From the NCBI GenBank assembly GCA_035641235.1, contig DASQUP010000046.1:1-50229 (forward strand): 50,229 nucleotides of DNA. The letters are read 5' to 3'. Shown piece after piece: positions 1 to 7,270 of this stretch. The position numbers and the translations under genes were made by a program. How positions within the stretch are numbered: position 1 is the stretch's first letter; each line of letters begins with the position of its first letter. Under the pieces are notes generated by a model. That model saw nothing but the letters and a program-made list of their open reading frames with translations. It ran no database searches and had not been told where the DNA came from. Source of the DNA: DASQUP01 sp035641235. Lineage in GTDB: Bacteria; Actinomycetota; CADDZG01; WHSQ01.

Positions 1-18
1 CAGCTGAGCTACGGGCGC
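1..18 (-). tRNA. tRNA gene, 5' end only (cut by the window edge)
   Basis: On the minus strand these bases read GCGCCCGTAGCTCAGCTG. This is a typical tRNA 5' acceptor strand followed by the conserved GTAGCTCAG of the D arm. The remainder, with the anticodon, lies before the window. The start resembles many bacterial tRNA-Arg genes, but the identity cannot be read here. Confidence 0.7.
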
Positions 19-49
19 AGGATGAAATGCTTATCAATAGGCTATCCCA

Positions 50-826
50 GTGAAGTCTGACGAAGTGTCTGGGCGCGGGTTGCCGCCCACGGACTACGAC
101 CTCATGTCACGCGTTTACGACGCAGGGCGCGCCACTCCCGACGAGTGGGTACTTGAATGGCGCACGGAGCTGTCCGACCACCTGATGTCAAGCCAAGGCC
201 CTGTTGTAGATGTTGGGTCGGGGACCGGCATCTGGGCCAAGCTGATCGCCGATTGGTTCGACATCGACGTAATCGCCATTGAACCCTCGACCGGAATGAG
301 GACGCGCGCCGCGCAGACGCGGCCGCATCCTCGGGTCGACTACATCGCCGGCGAAGCAGAGAATCTGCCCCTGCGCGACAAATCGTGCACCGCCATATGG
401 ATGTCCACCGTCGTCCACCATTTTTCCGATTTAAATGCCGCAGCCCGAGAGGCGCGCCGGGTCCTCCCCGAAGGGCAACCGGTCCTAGTCCGTCAGGCGT
501 TCAGTGGGCGACACGACGGCATCATGTGGATTCGTTTCTTTCCTTCCGCCTTGCGCATTGCGGAGAGGAGACATCCGACCGTCGGTGTCGTCGTCGATGC
601 CTTTACGCGGGCGGGCTTCAGGAACCACGACATCCAAAGAGTCACCGAGATCGCCGCTGCCGACCTTCACCACTACAGAAACAAGATTGCGACGCGCGCC
701 GACTCCACATTGGAATTGATCAGCGACGAGGAGTTCGAACGAGGTCTCGAGGAAATCACCCGCATGGCCAAGGAATCCGGGCCGGAGCCGGTTACGGCGA
801 CGCTCGATCTACTCGTCTTCACCTAG
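50..826 (+). CDS. Class I SAM-dependent methyltransferase
   Basis: This 258-residue protein has a Rossmann-type methyltransferase fold. Motif I VVDVGSGTG lies at about residues 52-60, the acidic end of beta-2 (IEPS) near 77-80, and a GEAENLPL loop near 101-108 matches the adenine-binding region of UbiE/Methyltransf_11 enzymes. It begins with GTG at 50, just after the divergent tRNA. The substrate cannot be deduced: no substrate-specific domain is visible and no pathway partner is adjacent. Its last 8 bases overlap the convergent marR gene. It should be a soluble cytoplasmic enzyme. Confidence 0.8.
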   Translation: MKSDEVSGRGLPPTDYDLMSRVYDAGRATPDEWVLEWRTELSDHLMSSQGPVVDVGSGTGIWAKLIADWFDIDVIAIEPSTGMRTRAAQTRPHPRVDYIAGEAENLPLRDKSCTAIWMSTVVHHFSDLNAAAREARRVLPEGQPVLVRQAFSGRHDGIMWIRFFPSALRIAERRHPTVGVVVDAFTRAGFRNHDIQRVTEIAAADLHHYRNKIATRADSTLELISDEEFERGLEEITRMAKESGPEPVTATLDLLVFT

Positions 827-1304
827 GTCGTTCCACGGCCTCCATGACTGTTGCGAGTGCTGCGACGCCTCGACGAAGTGAGTCCTCGCCGACCTGCGCG
901 CCCAAACGATTGGCCCACTCGCGCTGCGCTGACTGGATCTTGCGGATCACCTTTCCGCCCGCGGGGGTGAGCGCAAGTAGCTTTGCCCTCCGGTGCCGCG
1001 GGTTGTCTCGGTAGACGGCCAGCTCGTCCTCGACGAGCAGGTCCGCCACCCGTTGAACGCTCTGTCGGGCGAGCCCGAACACTCGTGCGATCTCAGCGAC
1101 GGTTGCCGGCCCGTTCTCGATTGCCGCAAGGAGCTTCCACCGCGCGCTCGTCTGACCGGCGGGCTTTGCGAGCGCGTCGCCCGCAGCTACCAAGGCTCCG
1201 TTGAGGCGAAACACCTGGACCACCAGGTCGGTGAACGCCTCGCCGGCGGGGGTGTGCGGCGCAACATTGACAGCATCCTGTCGTTCTGATACGTTTTTAG
1301 TCAT
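819..1304 (-). CDS. MarR family transcriptional regulator
   Basis: This 161-residue protein has the MarR winged-helix fold: a helix-turn-helix around GPATVAEIARVFGLARQSVQRV, then a wing with DNPRHRRAKLLALTPAG, the usual MarR wing signature. It is transcribed away from the VOC gene at 1376. Its own start codon lies inside a perfect inverted repeat (1303-1320), and a second copy of the core lies just downstream, which suggests autorepression and joint control of the VOC gene. The family commonly senses phenolic or oxidising ligands, but the ligand here is unknown. Confidence 0.88.
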   Translation of the reverse strand: MTKNVSERQDAVNVAPHTPAGEAFTDLVVQVFRLNGALVAAGDALAKPAGQTSARWKLLAAIENGPATVAEIARVFGLARQSVQRVADLLVEDELAVYRDNPRHRRAKLLALTPAGGKVIRKIQSAQREWANRLGAQVGEDSLRRGVAALATVMEAVERPR

Positions 1305-1320
1305 GACAGTATCCTGTCAT
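1268..1320. promoter_or_regulatory. Twin inverted-repeat operators between marR and the VOC gene
   Basis: Two copies of GACAG-NATC-CTGTC lie at 1269-1282 and 1305-1318, offset by 36 bp. The second extends to the 18-bp palindrome ATGACAGTATCCTGTCAT and contains the marR start codon. Their form and place fit binding sites for the divergent MarR protein. The link is inferred from position. Confidence 0.65.
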
Positions 1321-1375
1321 ATGGACGGGAAGGGCGCCACTCCGACCCCCTAGGTGCGGCAGAAGGGAGACTCAG

Positions 1376-1747
1376 ATGGACTGGAAGCTCGAGCTCGTAG
1401 GCGTGCCGGTAACCGATGTCGACCGGGCGAAGGCCTTCTACGTGGACAAGGTCGGCTTCAATGCGGATCACGATCACAACGTGAGCGAGGACCTCAGGTT
1501 CGTGCAGCTGACGCCTCCGGGATCGGCTTGTTCGATCACCATTGGGATCGGAGTGGTCGACATGGACCCGGGCACCCAGCAAGGCCTTCAGATGGTGGTC
1601 TCGGACATCACCGCAGCCCACGCGCATCTGGCCGAGCGCGGAGTCGAAGTGAGCGACATCCAGGAGTACCCGTGGGGCAAGTTCGTTTTCTTCAAGGACC
1701 CCGATGGCAACGGATGGGCCGTCCAGGAGATCCCGCCGGCCGCCTGA
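1376..1747 (+). CDS. VOC (glyoxalase/bleomycin-resistance fold) family protein
   Basis: A 123-residue single VOC module: the N-terminal strand KLELVGVPVTDVDRAKAFY and the C-terminal FFKDPDGNGWAVQEI are the classic ends of the repeated beta-alpha-beta-beta-beta unit. It starts at ATG 1376 after a purine-rich AAGGGAGA. Family members are metal-dependent lyases, dioxygenases or binding proteins for drugs, so the substrate is open. Divergence from marR across the twin operators suggests it is induced by the MarR ligand and may act on that compound. Confidence 0.82.
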   Translation: MDWKLELVGVPVTDVDRAKAFYVDKVGFNADHDHNVSEDLRFVQLTPPGSACSITIGIGVVDMDPGTQQGLQMVVSDITAAHAHLAERGVEVSDIQEYPWGKFVFFKDPDGNGWAVQEIPPAA

Positions 1748-1852
1748 TTCGAATGAGCGGTATGTGTGGGTGGTCATGTTCACATCTGAGGGGGTGGCCC
1801 GGTGCGGCTCCATCCCGAGATGTCAATCGGCCATCACCTGGCGCCGGTCATT

Positions 1853-1926
1853 TGCCATTTCACAACTGAGCGCGCGGCCCGAGCTTGAAATGGCACGAGA
1901 GCCCAAGATATTGGGTTCTCGTGCCA
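1853..1926. terminator. Two overlapping stem-loops between convergent genes
   Basis: TGCCATTTCA at 1853-1862 pairs perfectly with 1886-1895. A second, stronger hairpin pairs 1891-1906 with 1911-1926 (16 bp, one G-T wobble, 4-nt loop). They share 1891-1895, so only one can form fully. Lying between the VOC gene (+) and the DUF4342 gene (-), they probably act as a shared terminator. No strong T-run follows on either strand. Confidence 0.5.
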
Positions 1927-1953
1927 TCGGAGCCGGCGCGCCGCCGGGCTTGG

Positions 1954-2250
1954 TCAGGTCGCGTCGTTCCTTGGAGGACTCTCGTCGCCGGCCCGCTCCT
2001 CGTCATCAGTCCGCTCGATCTCAATCGTCCATTTCTGCCCGATGGCTGCCAGCGCCCCCACTGCAGCGACCATCGGCGCTGCAACCACACCGACGACTCC
2101 CGCGGTAAGGGGGAACTCCATGATCGTCACGCCTTGGTTGTTCTTGACGATTATTCGCCGGACATTTCCCTCGTGGATGAGTTCCTTGACCTTTTTGACG
2201 ACCGCATCAGAGTCGTACTGGAATGATTCCCGGCTGCCGGATTCACTCAT
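1954..2250 (-). CDS. DUF4342 domain-containing small protein
   Basis: This 98-residue protein matches the DUF4342 pattern: an N-terminal helix (VVKKVKELIHEGNVRRIIVKN), a short strand NQGVTIMEFPLTAGVVG and a hydrophobic glycine/alanine helix (about residues 48-70), then a charged tail. In other bacteria the domain is often fused to a UBA-like helix; here it stands alone. The hydrophobic stretch could be a membrane segment or an amphipathic packing helix. No function is established. It faces the VOC gene and has no obvious operon partner. Confidence 0.72.
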   Translation of the reverse strand: MSESGSRESFQYDSDAVVKKVKELIHEGNVRRIIVKNNQGVTIMEFPLTAGVVGVVAAPMVAAVGALAAIGQKWTIEIERTDDEERAGDESPPRNDAT

Positions 2251-2338
2251 GAGACTTTCCTACCAGCTGAATTGTTAGTCGACCACCACCTGTCGGTGGT
2301 TTGTTCACATCTAATTGCACAGCGACGGCCGCAGCCGA

Positions 2339-2367
2339 ATCACCGGCGCGCCGATCACCGGCGCGCC
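2339..2367. repeat. Short tandem repeat over the EamA stop codon
   Basis: ATCACCGGCGCGCC occurs at 2339-2352 and again at 2354-2367, a 15-bp period. Because the period is a multiple of three, the duplication supplies a second in-frame stop to the minus-strand EamA gene. Confidence 0.8.
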
Positions 2368-3269
2368 AGAGCAACACCTCCAAGGCAAAGCGCCCCTCCG
2401 AGTATGGCAATGGATGGCGGCGTCTCCGCGAGGAAAGCCCATCCCATCAATATCGCCAGCGGCGGGACGAGGTAGGTGGTCGAACCCATCCGTCCGGCCG
2501 ATGTGCGAGCGAGAGCGTATGCCCAAGTTGTGAACGCCACGGCGGTAGGAAACGCTCCGAGATAGACCGTCCAGGCGATGGCCGACGTTCCCGCGTCTCC
2601 GAACTCGCTCACGAGGACCGGCGCAAAAGGCAGGCACGCCAACGCCCCGGCCATGCATGCGAGCCACGTCAGCTGTAGGGCCGAAACTCTTGCGAGGACC
2701 GGCTTCTGGGCCACCACGCCGCCGGCATACGCGAGTGCCGCAACAACGCACAGCACCGCACCCCAACTGGCCGAGAGCCCCCCGCTCGACGTTCCGAAGC
2801 CGATCATTCCTACTCCCGCCAGAGCGACTGCGCACCCCACCACGAGCCCGCGCGGGAATCCCTCTCGAAGCAGAACACCGGCGAGTACGGCGATAAATAC
2901 CGGACCCACGTTCACGAGCATTGCTGCCGTGCCGGCATCGACTCTCTGTTCGGCAGCATTCAGAGCGACGTTGTAGATGCCGAACCACAGGAGCCCACAG
3001 AGACCAATGCGACGCAGGTCGCTGCGCGACGGAAGGGCCTCTCCGCGCCGCAGGGCTAATGCGCCCAGCAACAAGCTTCCGATCAGAAGACGCCCGAGTG
3101 ACAGCGCGCCGGGTGACAACTCCTCACCAGCCGAACGGATCCCGATGAAGGCCGACGCCCACAGGGTCACCGTGACCAAAGCAGCGGCAAGTGCCCGGCG
3201 CTCGCCAGGTCGGATGATCGAGTCGGGCTCGGCCGGGATCGCGGCCACCCGGCTATCGGTCTCTGTCAT
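2355..3269 (-). CDS. EamA/DMT family transporter (RhaT-like)
   Basis: About 304 residues with ten predicted hydrophobic helices in two EamA repeats; each half carries the conserved small-residue helices (for example TLWASAFIGIRSAGEELSPG, and FTTWAYALARTSAGRMGSTTYLVPPLAILMGW near the end). These inner-membrane proteins export metabolites such as amino acids, but substrate cannot be predicted. I place the start at ATG 3269 because GGAG lies at a good distance upstream; ATG 3284 is also possible. The stop codon sits in a short tandem repeat at 2339-2367. The gene is divergent from the winged-helix regulator at 3390. Confidence 0.85.
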   Translation of the reverse strand: MTETDSRVAAIPAEPDSIIRPGERRALAAALVTVTLWASAFIGIRSAGEELSPGALSLGRLLIGSLLLGALALRRGEALPSRSDLRRIGLCGLLWFGIYNVALNAAEQRVDAGTAAMLVNVGPVFIAVLAGVLLREGFPRGLVVGCAVALAGVGMIGFGTSSGGLSASWGAVLCVVAALAYAGGVVAQKPVLARVSALQLTWLACMAGALACLPFAPVLVSEFGDAGTSAIAWTVYLGAFPTAVAFTTWAYALARTSAGRMGSTTYLVPPLAILMGWAFLAETPPSIAILGGALCLGGVALARR

Positions 3270-3389
3270 ATTGGGATACTCCACTCACGCTCTGGATATT
3301 GCTGGCGGCTATGCGACATTCTGTTGAGGGACCGTAGCGTCAGAACCATTTGATGGGCGTCGAACATTCACGGACGTAGGCTCGCTGCT

Positions 3390-4070
3390 ATGCCTGGACC
3401 CGACGTCAGTGCGGTTGCGTCTCTGATGGCCGACCGATCGCGGGCGGCGATGCTCGACGCGCTCATGGACGGCGAGGAGCGAACAGCTCGAGCTCTCGCC
3501 AAAGTCGCACAAGTGAAACCGCCAACCGCCAGTTCACATCTGCGAAAGCTGCTGGACGGGGGATTGGTTACCGCGGTCCAGACCGGACGTGAACGCCGCT
3601 TCCGGCTTGCCGGCGCGGAGGTCGCCGAGGCACTCGAGGCCCTGGGTGTTCTTGCCCCCGCCGCAAGGATCCGGGGACTCAAGGATGCGAACCGCAGGGA
3701 ATCGCTGCGCAGGGCCCGGACGTGCTACGACCACCTGGCAGGCCGGTTGGGAGTTGAGTTCGCTGCCGGGCTGGTCCGTCAGGGTTTTCTCAAGGGCAGT
3801 GAAATGCGTCTCTCTCGCCGCGGCGAGGAGCGCATAACCGAACTCGGTATCGATGTCGACCGGCTAAGAGGGCTCCGCCGTCCGCTCACCAGAGCGTGTC
3901 TCGATGGGACCGAACGAAGGCCCCATCTCGCCGGAGCGCTGGGAGGAGCGCTGACGGCGCACTTCTTCGCCCGCGGCTGGATCGTTCGGATTCCCGAAAC
4001 CCGGGCGGTGCGTGTTACCGAACTCGGTAGGCCAGAACTGCTGTCGCTGGGGTGGGTCGCAAGGGCGTGA
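3390..4070 (+). CDS. ArsR-like winged-helix transcriptional regulator with C-terminal extension
   Basis: This 226-residue protein begins with an ArsR-type winged helix: DRSRAAMLDALMDGEERTARALAKVAQVKPPTASSHLRKLLDGGLVTAVQTGRERRFRLAG (about residues 11-75). It lacks the CxC metal motif of ArsR/SmtB sensors. A C-terminal part of about 140 residues of unclear fold includes DANRRESLRRARTCYDHLAGRLGV, which is common in a class of actinobacterial ArsR-like regulators. It is divergent from the EamA transporter, its most likely target. The ligand is unknown. Confidence 0.82.
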   Translation: MPGPDVSAVASLMADRSRAAMLDALMDGEERTARALAKVAQVKPPTASSHLRKLLDGGLVTAVQTGRERRFRLAGAEVAEALEALGVLAPAARIRGLKDANRRESLRRARTCYDHLAGRLGVEFAAGLVRQGFLKGSEMRLSRRGEERITELGIDVDRLRGLRRPLTRACLDGTERRPHLAGALGGALTAHFFARGWIVRIPETRAVRVTELGRPELLSLGWVARA

Positions 4071-4112
4071 TCGCCCACGGCTGAATATTTGGTCGAGGTG
4101 CAGTGCTAGGTT

Positions 4113-5342
4113 TTGCCCATGTCCGTAGCCGAGGGCCTTCGGAGCTGGGCCGATCTATTCGCGGCGCGCGCTCGCGGAGAAGTCGGTGAGGGACTCGCAG
4201 AAATCCTTGCCCTCGCCGGGAACACGGAGCTCATTGCGTTTGCCGGCGGGTTCCCGGATCCGAGGACCTTTCCGAGTGCCGTAACGGCCGACCTCATGCG
4301 CGAACTCGTGGAGGCTGGTGACTCGAGTGCAATGCAGTACACCCCCACCGCAGGTCTGGCGAGCACTCGGGATGCAATGGCCGCACGACTGGAAACCACG
4401 CAGGGCCGTCGCCCAGCTACGGGCGAACTGATGATCACAAGCGGCGCGATCGAAGCCCTCGAACTCACCGGAAAGTCGTTCCTCGATCCGAGCGACGTTG
4501 TAATCGTGGAAGGCCCTACCTACCTCGGCGCAATCATGGCCTTCCGGAGTTTCGATGCAGAAGTGGTCGCCGTTCCGATGGACGAAAACGGTCTCAGTGT
4601 CGAAGAACTCGAGCGCCGACTCGCGGCAGGACTCAAACCGAAGCTTGTCTACACGATCCCCGATCATCAGAACCCTGCGGGTGTGAGCCTTTCGTCGGAG
4701 CGGCGCAGCAAACTAGTCGAGCTCGCCGGCACTCACGGCTTTCTGGTAGTAGAGGACGTCGCTTACCGGGAGCTCGGGTTCGGCGCCGGGACGCTGCCGA
4801 GCGTGTGGAGTCTCGCTCCGGACGTCGTTCTGCAGGTGGGCACGACATCCAAGACTTTCTTTCCAGGGGTCCGCTTGGGATGGGCTACGGGACCGCCGGA
4901 GATCGTCGCTCAGTTGATCGTCGCAAAACAGAACACCGATCAGTGTGCGGGTGCACTTGGGCAGAGACTGTTCGAGGAGTACGCGCGGCGTGGACTCATG
5001 GACCGGCAACTCGAAGAGTCTCGTGCTCTCTACGGGAGAAGATGCGAGCTCATGATGGCGGCGCTCGAATCCGCCATGCCCGCCGAGGCCTCGTGGACAC
5101 GTCCGCACGGCGGCTTCTTCACCTGGCTCACGCTGCCGGATGGACTCAACTCGATCGAGTTCGTAAAGCGCGCCGCCGACGAAGGTGTCGCCGTCGTGCC
5201 AGGTGTTCCCTTCTATCCGGACGGGCGCGGCACGAACAACGTACGGCTTTCCTTCAGCAGGGTGGAAGACGAGATCATCCCCGAGGGAATCGAACGGCTT
5301 GCGAAGCTGGTTCGCTCGGGTGTGGAAGGGAGGACGTCGTGA
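4113..5342 (+). CDS. PLP-dependent aminotransferase, class I/II (2-aminoadipate aminotransferase-like)
   Basis: A 409-residue fold-type I aminotransferase. The opening FAGGFPDPRTFP, the middle TSGAIEALELTGKSFLDPSDVVIVEGPTY, the IPDHQNPAG box and the SKTFFPGVRLGW segment (PLP lysine, with the phosphate-binding arginine after it) match the LysN/2-aminoadipate and MocR-like aminotransferase group, here without a DNA-binding domain. It acts in the cytoplasm on an amino donor and a 2-oxo acid; the exact substrate is unclear. It starts the aminotransferase-cupin-SDR run, overlapping the next gene by GTGA, so coupled translation is likely. Confidence 0.85.
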   Translation: MPMSVAEGLRSWADLFAARARGEVGEGLAEILALAGNTELIAFAGGFPDPRTFPSAVTADLMRELVEAGDSSAMQYTPTAGLASTRDAMAARLETTQGRRPATGELMITSGAIEALELTGKSFLDPSDVVIVEGPTYLGAIMAFRSFDAEVVAVPMDENGLSVEELERRLAAGLKPKLVYTIPDHQNPAGVSLSSERRSKLVELAGTHGFLVVEDVAYRELGFGAGTLPSVWSLAPDVVLQVGTTSKTFFPGVRLGWATGPPEIVAQLIVAKQNTDQCAGALGQRLFEEYARRGLMDRQLEESRALYGRRCELMMAALESAMPAEASWTRPHGGFFTWLTLPDGLNSIEFVKRAADEGVAVVPGVPFYPDGRGTNNVRLSFSRVEDEIIPEGIERLAKLVRSGVEGRTS

Positions 5343-5752
5343 CGGATTCGGCCAGTTACTTTGCCGCCAACGCGGAAGCCCAGGCAACGGGGAAGGGGAT
5401 GTTCGTGACGTGGGACGGTCTTGACCCAATCGAGATCGTTTCCGGTCTGCGATTCCAGCCCGTACTGGGCGACAAACTAATGGTCAACTTCGTTCACTTC
5501 GATCCCCACACGGAGGCGCCCGAACACTGGCACGACGAGGAGCAGATCTCGTTCGTGATCGATGGGGAATTCGAGTTCGAGCTCGACGGGGAGAAGCGCA
5601 CCGTCCGGCGAGGCGAGGCTGTTGTGATCCCACCGAACGTTCCGCACGCCGCCCGGACCTTCGACACTTCCTGCCTCGAGGTGGACGTCTTCTATCCACC
5701 GCGCCAAGGCCTCCTCGATGCAATGGGTCTGGGCGATTCAGGCGCGGACTAG
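5339..5752 (+). CDS. Cupin domain-containing protein
   Basis: A 137-residue single cupin barrel. Cupin motif 1 is APEHWHDEEQISFVIDGEFEFELDG (metal-ligand His, His and Glu) and motif 2 is GEAVVIPPNVPHAART with the last histidine, so the metal site appears complete. GTG at 5339 overlaps the aminotransferase stop (GTGA); the open frame continues upstream but only in the aminotransferase gene. Only 6 bp separate it from the SDR gene. The three probably serve one small catabolic or biosynthetic pathway, with the cupin as a metal-dependent dioxygenase, isomerase or binding protein. Confidence 0.83.
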   Translation: MTDSASYFAANAEAQATGKGMFVTWDGLDPIEIVSGLRFQPVLGDKLMVNFVHFDPHTEAPEHWHDEEQISFVIDGEFEFELDGEKRTVRRGEAVVIPPNVPHAARTFDTSCLEVDVFYPPRQGLLDAMGLGDSGAD

Positions 5753-5758
5753 AACTCC

Positions 5759-6547
5759 GTGGACCTTGGGATTGCCGGCCGCAAGGCCATCGTCACCGGT
5801 GGTTCCAAAGGTCTCGGCTTTGCGATCGCTAGCGAACTGCTCGACGAAGGAGTGGATGTCGCGATCTGCTCCCGTACCGAGGCGGAGATAGTTGCTGCCG
5901 GAGACGAGCTCTTGTCGGGCCGGGACGACGCGGATGTGTATGCACAACGCGCCGATGTGACCAACCCAGAAGAGGTCAGCGAGTTCGTCGCCAACGCGGC
6001 TGCGTCGTTCGGTGGAATCGACTTTCTGGTCAACAACGCCGGTCGCGCTCATCCCGGCAACTTTGCAGGTCTGGGCGACGAGGACTGGCAGAACGATCTC
6101 GACGTAAAGCTGTTCTCGCTCATCAGGTGTTGCCGTGAGGTTCTGCCGCATATGCGAAACGCCGGCGGTGGCCGGATCGTCAACATCAGCGCGATCTTCG
6201 GCCGCTACCCCGATCCCGCTTTCTTCGCAACGTCGGTTAACCGAGCGGCCGGGCTTTCGTTCACGAAGACCCTCGCCATGGAGGTCGCAGCCGACAACGT
6301 GCTCGTAAACACCGTCAACGTTGGGTTCGTCATAACTCCTCAATGGGAGAACATTCATCGGCGCCGAGCTCCAGACATGGATCGTGAGGAGTTCTTCTCA
6401 GCGCTCGCCGCGTCCGAGGTCCCACTCGGACGCTTCGGCACTCCCGAGGAGGTCTCGGGAATCGTTACCTTTCTATTGAGCGAGCGCGCCGGCTACATCA
6501 CGGGCGCCTCGATAGACGTTGCCGGAGGTATGGGCAAGTACGTCTGA
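5759..6547 (+). CDS. SDR family protein with altered catalytic residues
   Basis: A 262-residue short-chain dehydrogenase/reductase. The cofactor motif TGGSKGLG (13-20), NNAG (92-95) and the catalytic-type serine S144 in NISAIFG are present. The usual YxxxK is changed: aligning the following helix (RAAGLSFTKTLA) puts Thr158 at the tyrosine and Arg162 at the lysine position. It may belong to an SDR subgroup with different chemistry, or act as a binding protein. GTG start at 5759, 6 bp after the cupin stop, places it in the same operon. The 3' end overlaps the convergent GNAT gene. Confidence 0.82.
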   Translation: MDLGIAGRKAIVTGGSKGLGFAIASELLDEGVDVAICSRTEAEIVAAGDELLSGRDDADVYAQRADVTNPEEVSEFVANAAASFGGIDFLVNNAGRAHPGNFAGLGDEDWQNDLDVKLFSLIRCCREVLPHMRNAGGGRIVNISAIFGRYPDPAFFATSVNRAAGLSFTKTLAMEVAADNVLVNTVNVGFVITPQWENIHRRRAPDMDREEFFSALAASEVPLGRFGTPEEVSGIVTFLLSERAGYITGASIDVAGGMGKYV

Positions 6548-7120
6548 TCGCGCGACGGCGTTCCTGGCGGCCGGCACCCAGTGGGGGTCCGCACCTCTTT
6601 TATCGGCGCCGGTACGGACTCGGTCCAGAACCAGCTGGACGGGATCGGGCCCCTTCGTCGACATCGTTGCGTATCCTGCGTCCTCCAGGAGCGAGACGAC
6701 CGCAGGCAATAGGGCCGTGGGCTTGTCCAGCACGATCCTCCGGATGCCCCGGTCATACGCGGTTGCGAGGCCGGCCTCGAGCAGCAAACGATCGGCTCCC
6801 GATTTCCTTCCCGAAGGACGGACGTAGAGGCGACCCAACTCGGCTGTGTCGCCGTCAAGCCGCTTGAGCACGACCATGCCCGTACACAATCCATTGAATC
6901 GAGCAAGCAGAACGTTTGCACCCTCTTTTTTGTAGGTCTGGGACGGGTCCTTCAACTCCCGGCGCAGCTCGGGATTGAGGTCGATGATCGTTCCGTGCTC
7001 CAGCCACTGCGTGACCTCTGCAGCGTGTTCCTGGAGCATCCGCCGAACGCAGATCCAATCGTATGGAGCTGCGATCGGTTGCACGGAGACGGCATATTTG
7101 CGAGCCCAGTCGAGTTTCAT
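6473..7120 (-). CDS. GNAT family N-acetyltransferase
   Basis: About 215 residues. The GNAT core is recognisable: a strand NVLLARFNGLCTGMVVLKRL, the motif A region AELGRLYVRPSGRKSGADRLLLEAGLATAYDRG (Arg/Lys-Gly acetyl-CoA loop in slightly altered form RKSGAD), then IRRIVLDKP and a final VSLLEDAGY. I chose ATG 7120, which has a GGGG stretch about 9 nt upstream; GTG 7129 and ATG 7150 remain possible. The last 47 residues show no GNAT feature and their coding overlaps the SDR gene by 75 bp, an unusually long convergent overlap. The acetylated substrate is unknown. Confidence 0.78.
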   Translation of the reverse strand: MKLDWARKYAVSVQPIAAPYDWICVRRMLQEHAAEVTQWLEHGTIIDLNPELRRELKDPSQTYKKEGANVLLARFNGLCTGMVVLKRLDGDTAELGRLYVRPSGRKSGADRLLLEAGLATAYDRGIRRIVLDKPTALLPAVVSLLEDAGYATMSTKGPDPVQLVLDRVRTGADKRGADPHWVPAARNAVARSDVLAHTSGNVYRGARDVAGALAQ

Positions 7121-7270
7121 CGTTGACACCCCGCCCTTTCTTATTTGCATTGTCGTGAGGAGCCTGACGGCGCGGGGGCAAAACGTCTGCGTAGAAATGC
7201 TCAGACGAAGTGTCAGTTTTACGACAAGCCCGTGTTCTGGGGACGGAATGGCGAACAGTTCGGCAAGAAA

